From: Scalesia atractyloides
Taxonomy: Eukaryota > Streptophyta > Magnoliopsida > Asterales > Asteraceae
Assembly: GCA_947069175.1 (NCBI GenBank)
Contig: CAMTDV010000013.1
Coordinates: 30,259,857 to 30,323,856, forward strand
Direction: 5' to 3'
Length of the DNA: 64,000 bases
Shown: one piece after another, positions 24,595 through 34,213 of the stretch
Layout: every line of letters begins with the position of its first letter
Numbering within the stretch: position 1 is the stretch's first letter
Notes under the pieces: model-generated
The model's database searches: none
The model's input: the letters and a program-made list of their open reading frames with translations, nothing else
Told to the model about the DNA's origin: nothing
Made by a program: the position numbers and the translations under genes

Positions 24595-27525
24595 GCTAGT
24601 GATAACTGGCATTTTTGGTCATTACCGCACCGACTACATGTTCATAGACCCTGGGAGCTCTATGGACATTATCTATGAACAGTGCTTCCAGCAACTCGAC
24701 TCGGAGGGTATTATCTTATGAACAGTGCTTCCAGCCTGGAGCCGGTGGATTTCCCACTCATGGTTTCTGCAACGAGGCTGTTTTCCCTTTGGGATAGATT
24801 TCTTTTTCGTGACTCTCTCTGATGGGCGCCACACTCGCACCGTCCAAGTCAACTTCATGGTCATGCCCGCAACCTCGCGCCCTGACGTACTATTAGGACG
24901 ACGCGCCCAACGGGATTTCAGCATGATTACTTCCATCCCTCATGTCGCTTGTGGTTTTTCCACAGAAACCGAGTGGCCATCATGTATTCAAGGAAGGAAA
25001 TCATGTCTGTGGACAGGAACCACCAATAAAGCAACCCAAAGCCACCTTCCGACGGTGAGCCAGAAAAGTGGGTACTCAACAACAAGTACCCGGAACAAAC
25101 CGTGCTCCTGGACCCGCCATGACCCCCCCTAGTCAAGGCGCGGTTGAAACAACTTTTGTTCCGAAATTCTGATATTTTTGCATGGTCACCAGCGGATATG
25201 ACGGGGTGCCAAGGGAAATAGCTGAGCATGCACTGCACACATTCCCTTCAATTCAGCTTATCGTTCAGAAAAAGCGCAGCTTTGGGTCCGAAAAGACCCG
25301 CGCTCTGAACGAGCAAGTCATAGAGCTTCTCCAAGCAGGAATCATCCAAAGAGTGCGTTATCAGACATGGGTAGCCAACCCAGCCATGGTCCAAAAGTCC
25401 AAAGGCAGTTGGCGCATGTGCGTCGATTTCAAAATCTCAACAAGGCATGTCCCAAGGACTGCTACGCCTTACCGGAAATCGACAAAAATGTGGATTCTCT
25501 TGCTTCATTCAGGTGGAAATGTTTCCTTGATTGTACAAGGGCTACCACCAGATCCAAATGAAGAAGAGGATGAATACAAGACCACTTTCCGAACGGACAA
25601 GGGCATTTACTGTTACACAAAGATGACCTTCGGATTGCCAACGCAGGTGCCACCTATCAACGCTTAATGGACCATGTCTTTGGGGATGGCATTGGTGAAA
25701 TCGTGGAAGTACACATTGATGACCTAGTCATCATGAGCTCGGATGAGGAGAATATGCTGGCAAACATCCAAACGTTTGCCTCCTTGGGCAAGACAAATCT
25801 GAAGCTGAACCCCAGCAAGTGCTCTTTTGGAATTGAGGAAGGCAAATTCTTGGGATTCATCGTCACGCGCGATGGTTTTAAAGTTAATCCCGATAAAGTG
25901 GAAGCGATTTAGCGCATGCCATCACCCTTAACTATAAAAGAAATGCAACAGTTAGTAGAGCAGCTGGCTGTGTTGAACAGGTTCTTGGCCAACCACGCGA
26001 TGAAGTGCTTCCCATTCATCAGCACTCTACGGACTTGTGTGAAGAAGAACAAGTTTCAGTGGACTCTGGGTACGGAGAAAGCATTCACCCAAATGAAGGA
26101 ATGCTTAATTCAGCTACCAACACTCACTGCACCATAGAAGAACGAGTCACTGATACTTAACCTTTTCGCATCAGAAATCGATCTGGGAACAGTCCTGCTA
26201 GTAGAACGTGCAGGAGTTCAGACCCTGATCTACTACGTCAGCAAGATTCTTACCGACCCAGAGACTCGATATCCCATGATGGAAAAGCTAGCTCTAGCTT
26301 TAATCCATGCATCCCGGCGGTTGCACCGATATTTTTTAGGCCACGAAATAACAGTTCTCTCGAACTACCATCTAGGCCAAAATTTGTCAAAACCAGATAT
26401 ATCTGGCTGCCTAGCAAAGTGGACGATCGAGCTTGGCTGATACAATGTCGTGTATAAACCATGACCAGCAATAAAGGGCCAGATATTGGCCGATTTCATC
26501 GCGGAAGTCCCGCAGAATAAAGCGCAGGAATGTTGAGAAGTACAGAATCCAACGCTGGTTACAGATGACCGCGCATGGATACTTCACACAGATGGCGCAT
26601 CCAACGATGATGGCGCAGGACACCAAGTACTTGATCCTTGAAATACATTAAGGGTTATGCGGAATCCATGCCGGCCCACGCATGTTCGTGGCAAAGATCA
26701 TGAATGTCGGATACTATTGGCCTGGCATGCACCTTCAGGAAGTTGAAATATTAAGCAAATGCGCTTCATGCCAGCGCCATGCTCCAAAGACACTGCGCCC
26801 CAATAATCCTTTGATCCCAGTGACAACATCGTGGCCCTTTCAACAATGGGCAATCGATATGGTGGGACCATTCACAGACGCTCCAGGAGCAGTGAAATTC
26901 ATAATCGCCACAGTTGATGATTTCACCAAATGGGTAGAAGCCAAACCCTCACATCCACCACATCAATAGTAGTGAGAAAGTTCATATAGGAACACATCAT
27001 ATGCCGTTTCGGGTTACCCTTGCGCATAGTCAGCGATAACGGTCCCAATTTCACAGCCAAAGAACTACAACAGTGGATGAAAGAGATGCATACGAACACG
27101 TTTTCACTTCGTTCGCGCATCCCCAAGGGAACGACCAAGTGGAAAGGATTAACAAAAGTATAGTCGAAGGGATCAAGACAAGGTTGGGAACAGCGCACAG
27201 AGGTTGGGTAGATGAGCTGCCAAGCATCTTATGGGCTCATCAAACCATGCCTAAAACCAGCACGGGCGAAACTCCCTTTAGCCTTGTGTATGGGACGGAG
27301 GCAGTGATTCCTGCAGAGATAGGCCTCCCATCACCACGCATGTTAGCTGCGCAAAAACAAAACAAGGAAGATGAGCACAAACTTGACTTGGACTTACTAG
27401 AAGAAAGGCGTGAAAATGCTGCCATCAATGAAGCAAAATAAAAGTCCAAGAAAGGCGTGAATACGCTGCCATAAATGAGGCATCCAACGCTGAACGTCCT
27501 GGAAAACCGGCACCCAAATGGGAAG
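24595..27525 (+). pseudogene. Tat-lineage pol: protease, reverse transcriptase, RNase H, integrase; inactive
   Basis: The order is protease near 24600-24940, reverse transcriptase 25182-25912, connection and RNase H 25916-26600, integrase 26682-27441. The protease site reads DPGSS where DTGSS or DSGSS is usual. The polymerase motif reads HIDDLV where YVDD is usual. Integrase shows CASCQRHAP, AIDMVGPF and QVERINKSIVEGIK. A 17-base block (ATGAACAGTGCTTCCAG) is duplicated at 24676 and 24719 within the protease. There are at least ten stops or frame changes. The frame is cut at 27525 by the gag-only element and resumes at 36851. Confidence 0.8.
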
Positions 27526-27709
27526 TGTAACATCCGTCAAAAACGGATTTACCAAACCCGCTCCGTTTATCAACCGAACCGTCAGTCAAAAATTTTGTTG
27601 CGAATTAAATGCCCAAAATAATTTTAAACGATACATAATCAATTATTATACGGGAATATATAATTAGTTTTTGAAAAACTGTCAAAAATAAGAAAATAAA
27701 AATATTTTG

Positions 27710-27790
27710 TCCCTGCCGGGTTTCGAACCCGGGTCACAACCGATCCAGCAAACAAACTTAACACACACACACAAACCACTGCGTCACTTG
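27710..27790 (-). other. tRNA-like Pol III promoter unit in the 5' LTR, reverse strand
   Basis: On the minus strand an A box (TGACGCAGTGG, 27786-27776) is followed by a perfect B box (GGTTCGAAACC, 27729-27719) about 47 bases later. A CCCGGG arm surrounds the B box. It is not a complete tRNA: no acceptor stem can be formed. The same unit is in the 3' LTR at about 34399-34479. Confidence 0.6.
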
Positions 27791-28488
27791 TTTTGTTTGT
27801 TATATATTGAAATCATTTAATTGATATCATGACGTTACGAATTCAAAACCGGCGCCCAAAAGTTCAGTCGTCGGAATCCCGGTAATCTCGCGAGCTTTTA
27901 ACAACATTTTCAGTTATAACGTAAATTATTATTAGGACATCGGTTATAACCGACGTCTGAGTCCGCGACACCTTCTATAACCGCCGGAGTTTTTATAACC
28001 GATGAATACAGTCGAAAATAAGACCAGGTTCTTCGACGATTTGCCCTATAAAGACCACCTTGAACTTCTGCAAACCTTTTCGCTCAAAACCACACCTTTT
28101 CTCGGCAAAAATCCACTCGCCGGAATCTTTCTGTTTGTCGCCGGAAAACCGGTTTCTCCATTTCCGAGCCTTATTGAACCTCCTAAGCTTATACCGAAGT
28201 CACCCACACCCTTTGTAAGTTTTCTGAAGTTTCTCTGCTGCAAGATACCTGACGCCGGAGCTAATTTCTGTCGCCGGAGTTCTGCCGGAAAACAGAGGGT
28301 CCAGTCGGTATACCTCTCCGCCTAATTTCTTTTGCTTTTCACTTATATCACACCGTAATGAACTGAAACACACTAAAGATCAAGTTTTAAACTTCGAACC
28401 AGTCTGTTGTCGATTATGGTTATAACTCAGCGAAGAAGACGAAGTCATGGAACGTATATGTATAATTAAAATCAGGATATTACTCGGG

Positions 28489-29070
28489 TTAGACACACAG
28501 TCCAGCGGTGGACTGTGTGCACATTAAACATACAAACGTCTCGAGTTCGAATCCAGTTTCACACACGCTGCCTTAATAAAAATCATTTTTTTGTTAAACT
28601 GAACCGGAGTCGCCACAGGTATATGTTAAGTATATTAATAATCGGAATAATAACCAAGTTAGACACACAGTCCAGCGGTGGACTGTGTGTATGTTTAAGT
28701 CGCACGTCACGAGTTCGAGTCCGGTCTTCTGCATCGACCCGACGATTATTAACCTTTTTAAATAAAGTCAGAAATGAAAACAAATAGTTTGTATTTAAGT
28801 ATAATAAAAATTGGATTATATAACATGATAAACACATAGTCAGCGGTGGACTGTGTGTTAGTTAAGCCAGAGGTCCCGGGTTCGAGACCTGTGGAGTGCA
28901 CCGTCCGATTTGCTTAAACTGTTTTTAAAATAAAATGATTTTCGGTTTAAACTAATTTTATAAATATAATTAAAATCAGATATATGATGGGTTAGACACG
29001 TAGCTCAGTTGGTAGAGCTGCGTGCACGCGTACGAGAGGTCTCGGGTTCGAGCCTCACTCAGCGCACTTA
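28489..29070 (+). other. Four tandem tRNA-like units (A box, B box, T-run) in the 5' LTR
   Basis: The units start near 28489, 28659, 28829 and 28989. A boxes: 28498-28508, 28668-28678, 28837-28846, 29001-29012 (the last TAGCTCAGTTGG). B boxes: 28544-28554 (AGTTCGAATCC), 28712-28722, 28879-28889 (GGTTCGAGACC), 29045-29055. T-runs of five or more follow units 1-3 at 28586, 28755 and 28922. Each A box lies in a 10-12 bp stem, CACACAGTCCA with TGGACTGTGTG in units 1 and 2, CACGTAGCTC with GAGCTGCGTG in unit 4. They lack acceptor stems, so they are tRNA-like, not tRNA genes. Confidence 0.7.
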
Positions 29071-29563
29071 TATTCCGATTCGAACCGGTCAACGGTTAGG
29101 TCAACGGTCAACGGTCAGAAAAAAAAAATCAAAATTTTTTATTATTTTATTTAATTATTTTAATTAAAAATCAATTAAAAATACTTAAAAATAACATTTT
29201 TAAGGTTGGAAAATAGCCTTAAACTCACAAAAATACACCCAACAATCCTACTAAAATAGATTAATAAAATCTGTTTACTTACCAAACCATAATGCGATTT
29301 ATCTAGGTTAATCTCACTCGTGGTTAAAACCACTTCGCGTGCATTCAACATCATCAACCGAACGCACCCACTGTGAGTGAATCTTACAACTCCCCCTTTT
29401 AAATTACACGTTTTGGGGTGTGTCATGTGTTATGAAAATAATTAACTTATTTATTTAAACTTGTGCCATACCACATCATGACCTAAACTTAGATTGTTTA
29501 TATTGTTGTGATTACTTATTTCCTTTTGTCAAATTATATGAAACTCATTCATTAAGCCCATCA

Positions 29564-29730
29564 GTTCCTCGTGGGAGACGAGTTGAACAACGCGTGCCAC
29601 AAATCAAATTCATTATTGTTTATGTGTGTATCATTGAGTTTATATTGTTTGTAGTTGTGTCATTCATATTATCATGTTTATGCAATTCATTCATTAGGCC
29701 CCTCAGTTCCTCGTGAGAGACGAGTTGAGC
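29564..29730 (+). repeat. Two bulged hairpins in the 5' LTR
   Basis: Copy 1: GTTC and CTCGT pair with ACGAG and GAAC across a TT bulge (29564-29588). Copy 2: the same layout at 29706-29730 with GTTC opposite GAGC, which keeps pairing through one G-U. Both sit in a duplicated block of about 140 bases. The same pair occurs in the 3' LTR near 36257-36427. Confidence 0.6.
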
Positions 29731-30150
29731 ATCGCGTGCCTCTAAATGTTCCATTATTGTTCATGTGTGTTTCATTTAATATCTTATGATTGTTGATTAA
29801 GTTTACATCTATTTTTACTCATGTTTGGTTGTGCACATATTTCATAATCAATTTAAATAAATTTGTTCAAATGTTTTCCATAGGATTCACTCGCCAACAT
29901 TATGTTGATCCAAAAAAACCCTTTTACACATGATACAGGTGAACAGGTTGAAGCAAGGAAAACATAGGATATGCCTTAGAAGAGAACAAAGAAGTTTAGA
30001 TTGTTAGTTAGAACATGTTGTAACATTTATTGTAAATTTCCATTTAATTTGTATTAAAGAATATGAAACGCATAATAAATGTCATGAGCTTTGATGATAA
30101 CCCAATCATGCCCCGATCACCTTATCCGCTGCGGGTCGGGGTGTGACAGA

Positions 30151-30163
30151 TTGGTATCAGAAC
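30151..30163 (+). other. Primer-binding site, initiator-Met tRNA type
   Basis: TTGGTATCAGAACC begins two bases after the LTR end. The TGGTATCAGA core matches the initiator-methionine primer site common in plant gypsy and copia elements. Confidence 0.85.
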
Positions 30164-30948
30164 CATGACTATAGGGATATAGGATAGGTTATTAGACCCT
30201 TAGAGCCTATACTATAGTCTGCCTAAATTTTAATTGATTAGGTGGTTACATACAAACTTGTGATATTTATTTGTTTCATATTTGTTTACATTTACAGTCA
30301 AACATACATGCTTATATACATATTCATTATACATATATACATATTCATTATACATATATCGATGTTCATGTATTCAATTTATTTTCATACTCTCATTATC
30401 CAAAGATTTTGTGTAATTTTCAAATCTCATCAAAGTAAGTTCTGCGACGGGCATGTAGTAACTGGAAGGGTACAAGTACCGGTAGTCGGAACGTCCTGTC
30501 TAGGCTGGCATTCGTATAAATCCAATATAACGGACCAGTTTGCCTACCTGGGGACCAACGATGAGAGTACGAAGGACCTATTAGGCCAAAGCATGCCACA
30601 CCAAACGTCGTTCGAACTAACCCTACTTTGAGGTGTCACCGTGTCTACACCAGGACACATTCCGAATATCACACGTTGTGTACATATTTCTCGATTTTCT
30701 CCGGGTTTTTGTGTACGCAACCTGGCAAACCCGTGCGAACCATATGAAAAACCGGTATTCATGGGGGCCCACATGATTACACAGGTAAAGTATGGCGGCA
30801 TGTAGGGCCTAGCAGCGAGCAAAACCCAAGACATCCTATGGATGTAGTAGATTTATTTATTTATAATTATTTTATGAATGTTCATTCCTAATGCGACCCA
30901 TGAACCCAAAAACATCCAACTCATACTTTTGTCATGTATTCCTTGTAG

Positions 30949-32336
30949 ATGTCTTCTAACCTCGCCCGTAGGAAGACGAGAGCAAGAAAAGCCCGCGAAC
31001 GCATGGCTGCCTTAATCGCTCAACAAATGGCTGCCGTAATACCCAACATTGTAATCCAAGTTCAACAAGCACTTACCGCTAATCCTGTCAATCAAGCAAA
31101 CCAAAACATTATCAACTCTTCCCCAAATACCACTAAATGCACCTACAAGCACTTCAAATCATGCGACCCTCCGAAATACAAAGGGACTGAAGGCGTCACC
31201 GCTCTCCTCCATTGGTTTGAAGAAATGGAGAAATACTTTTCTAAATTGCGATTGCCCTGATGATCGCAAAGTGCGTTATGCTACCGGTCGACTATATGGG
31301 ATAGCACTTACTTGGTGGAATACAGAGAAGGCCAAACGAGGCGTCGACGATGCTATGACCTTAACTTGGAACGAATTGAAGGAAATCATGACCAGACGAT
31401 TTTGCCCAAGGAGCGAAATCAAGAAGTTAGAAGATGAATTTTACTCATTGAAGCAAATGGAAGGAGACCACATCACCTACAACAAAAGATTCCTCGAGTT
31501 ACATCAAATGGTTCCCAACATGTTCAACTCCCCTCTACCGTTTGATCGAGCACTACATTCGTGGTCTTCCGTCAAAGATTCAAGACCCTGTAATAAGTAC
31601 CAAGCCTGCAACTTTGGAAGCAGTAATGGAGCTAGCAACAGAGCTCACCGAGAATCGAATCCGAAACAAAGACTTCAAGGAGGAGAAGAAGAAAGATAAA
31701 GAAACGACTGAAACCTCCGACTCCACCCAAACCGAATCCACTTCTCAACCCAATCCTAAGAGAAGAAGAGACGGGCAACTTTTCGCTGCTACCCAACGAA
31801 ATCAACCAGTTTTACACGCTATACCCATCCGAGCTATCCCAATCACCCAAGTGGCACCCGACTCAGCTTACCCAAAAAAGAAACCATATCTTGGACCTCA
31901 CCCTCGATGCAACAACTGTTTTTATCACCATCCTCATACCCTACCTTGTCGTCTATGTGCAACTTGTGGACGCTATGGTCATTTGAGCAATGTTTGTCGC
32001 ACCTTTCAAGACCAAACCTTTTCCCCTACTCAAACCATAAACCAAACCTATCAACAACCCCAATACCCCATGTTCCGATATGCTCGAGCTTGTTTCAATT
32101 GTGGCGACCCTACCCACTTTAGAAACACATGCCCTCAATTGGTTAACGTCATCAACACTCAAGCCCAATCAAACCCAGTTAACCAAGTAAACCAAGGAAA
32201 CCCAACCGCTAGGCCACCAGCAAGAGGAAGAGTCTTCAATATCAACGCCAATCCTGTCGAAGATAATGGCGGCCCAAATGAAGATACTCAACTAGTCCTC
32301 TTCGCCGAAGATCCAGATTCAACTCCTATCGTTTAG
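30949..32336 (+). pseudogene. Gag of the gag-only element, two frameshifts
   Basis: The start MSSNLARRKTRARKARERM is basic. The gag core (CTYKHFKSCDPPKYKGTEG, then TWWNTEKAKRG and FYSLKQMEGDHITYNKRF) crosses a frameshift near 31250. A second frameshift is near 31545. The C-terminal part holds two zinc knuckles, CATCGRYGHLSNVC and CFNCGDPTHFRNTC, and ends at a TAG at 32334-32336. Gag would coat the RNA and bind it through the knuckles. With two one-base shifts, this copy cannot make the full protein without frameshifting. There is no protease domain after the knuckles. Confidence 0.8.
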
Positions 32337-32367
32337 TTTTATGTTTTTCTTTATCACATCAAACCAA

Positions 32368-33600
32368 TCATAACTTAAGGATAAAGCCAATGAAACTTTG
32401 ACAAGAGTACGGTGGATACGCCGCTGGTACTTCCTATATATAAGTATTCTTGTCAAAGGATCAGAAGCATTATCTGGCGGTTATGAGAGGTTCCATATGT
32501 AGACTGTTAGAGTAATTATAGTATATTATATATTATATATTGTTTTCAGTATATGCTTTTGCCGAGGCCGCAGCTCCCCATCCATCGAGGTTGAGCTTGA
32601 TCCCCATTTTATTATGCGGTTGATCTTGGCGTGCCCGCACGATCGGCTCCGTTTGATTGAGCCTTGATCGGTCATTTCATTTTACATTTCAATACATGCA
32701 ATACGCTCGGCTCCGTTTGATTGAGCCTTGAGCGCACAGTTCAATTTACATTTCCAGTTCATTTAATACGTTCGGCTCCGTTTGATTGAGCCTTGAGCGC
32801 ACATACAATTTCAATTTCAGTACATGCAATACGTTCGGCTCCGTTTGATTGAGACTTGAGCGCACAGACAATTTCATTATCAGTATCTTGTGGTTGTTGT
32901 GTTTGTAGTAGAGTCGCATAGAACTAATCATAACTTGCGGATAAAGTCAATGAAAATTTGACAAGAATATGGTGGATACGCCGCTGGTACTTCCTATATA
33001 TAAGTATTCTTGTCAAATGATCGGAGGCATTATCAGGCGGTTATGAGAGGTTCCATGCATAGGCTGTTTGTGTGATTAAGTTGTTCATTTTCAGTACATG
33101 CAATATGCTCGGCTCCGTTTGATTGAGCCTTGAGCACACAGACAATTTCAATTTCAGTACATTCAATACGTTCGGCTCCGTTTGATTGAGCCTTGAGCGC
33201 AGAGACATTTCATTTTCAGTACATGCAATACGATCGGCTCCGTTTGATTGAGCCTTGATCGCATAGATATATTTCATTTCATTAATTTATGTTTGTTGTA
33301 TTGGTTGTAGAGTTATAGGACTAATCATAATTCACTGATAAACCCAATGAAAATTTGACAAGAATATGGTGGATACGCCGCTGGTACTTCCTATATATAA
33401 GTATTCTTGTCAAAGGATCAGAGGCATTATCGGACGGTATGAGAAGTTCTATGTAGGATTTATTAGTTTCTTGGTAACTAATCATAACTTGTGGATAAAA
33501 CCTATGAAAATTTGGCAAGAATATGGTGGATACGCCGCTGGTACTTCCTATATATAAGTATTCTTGCCAAAGGATCAGAGGCATTATCAGGCGGTTATGA
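32368..33600 (+). repeat. Four copies of a long conserved hairpin between gag and the 3' LTR
   Basis: Each copy has 15-base arms around a constant 33-base loop (GGATACGCCGCTGGTACTTCC inside, shortened here to its core GGATACGCCGCTGG). Arms: 32396-32410/32444-32458; 32956-32970/33004-33018; 33353-33367/33401-33415; 33510-33524/33558-33572. Copy 4 has TTGGC opposite GCCAA where the others have TTGAC opposite GTCAA. Copy 1 closes with C-G where copy 2 closes with A-T. Outer arms TCATAAC and GTTATGA (32368/32480, 32928/33040, 33482/33594) enclose the hairpin; copy 3 keeps five of these pairs (33325/33438). Confidence 0.85.
32640..33261 (+). repeat. Seven copies of a short bulged hairpin with covarying lower stem
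   Basis: Each copy has an upper stem GGCTC/GAGCC, loop CGTTTGATT, a TT bulge on the 3' side and a 5-bp lower stem. Lower stems: CGATC/GATCG (32640, 33231), CGCTC/GAGCG (32704), CGTTC/GAGCG with a G-U pair (32769, 32832, 33169), TGCTC/GAGCA (33106). One copy (32832) has a broken upper pair (GAGAC). Copies are about 60 bases apart and interleave with the long hairpins. Confidence 0.85.
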
Positions 33601-33774
33601 GAAGTTCCATGTAGGATTTAGTATTGCCTTGGTTGGAATTTGTGTTACATTTATATCATCTTGCTATTTAAAGAGATTTGATTGTGTTCCATTTCTACAT
33701 AAACTAACCTCTCCATCATAACAAACGAGAGAGGAACTTCCACCATTCAAACATATATGCTATCAGAATGTGGA

Positions 33775-33893
33775 TTCAAATATTAGCTGTTGTGCTTAAT
33801 TATGTTCAAATATTAGCTGTTGTGCTTAATTATGTTCAAATATCAGCTGTTGTGTTTAATTATGTTCAAATATCAGCTGTTGTGTTTTATTTA
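33775..33893 (+). repeat. Four tandem 30-base units
   Basis: The unit TTAGCTGTTGTGCTTAATTA plus TGTTCAAATA is repeated about four times with few changes. It keeps a frame open by chance; no protein is called. Confidence 0.85.
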
Positions 33894-34198
33894 TGTTTCC
33901 ATGTAGATTGTAGTGTTAGAAGTTTTGCCTTAGGATATAACCAAACTTTTCCAAACGTATCTAAACTCTTATGCATGATATCATTTTTAGCGAATCATTC
34001 CTGCTTATCAATACTCATACAGTAGGCAACAAAAAGCGATTCCTGTAATAGGGTACTTAACCCTTACAAGGAACGTTACCGCCTCGAACAAAAAAAAACT
34101 TAAACCCTTATTTTTCTAAGCAAGTAACTGACAAACTAAACACCATCATTCTTTTAGTCAAATATATCATCATTCAAATTTCGGGACGAAATTTCTAA

Positions 34199-34213
34199 AA
34201 AAGCAGGGGATAC
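34199..34213 (+). other. Polypurine tract of the gag-only element
   Basis: AAAAGCAGGGGA lies just before the 3' LTR start at 34214, where plus-strand priming would occur. It is interrupted by one C and by TAC before the LTR. Confidence 0.55.

Larger units (their letters stand above)
27526..30148 (+). repeat. 5' LTR of the gag-only element
   Basis: The LTR runs from TGTAACATCC to GTGTGACA and is followed by the primer site. It carries a reverse tRNA-like unit (27710-27790), a CCGG-rich stretch with a 107-codon open frame (28002-28325) without known domain, four tRNA-like units (28489-29070) and two bulged hairpins (29564-29588, 29706-29730). Confidence 0.88.

Noticed and set aside
28002..28325. 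107-codon frame in the gag-only element LTR, repeated at 34691-35014
   Set aside because: It is present in both LTRs only because LTRs are copies. It has no recognised domain and spans a CCGG-rich stretch that may be leader sequence. Not called as a gene.
28981..29070. Genuine tRNA gene
   Set aside because: A and B boxes are good, but no 7-bp acceptor stem or normal anticodon arm can be formed, so it is only tRNA-like.
32640..33261. CRISPR-like spaced repeats
   Set aside because: The sequence between hairpins is itself repeated, and the locus lies in a plant LTR element; this is a tandem repeat with structure.
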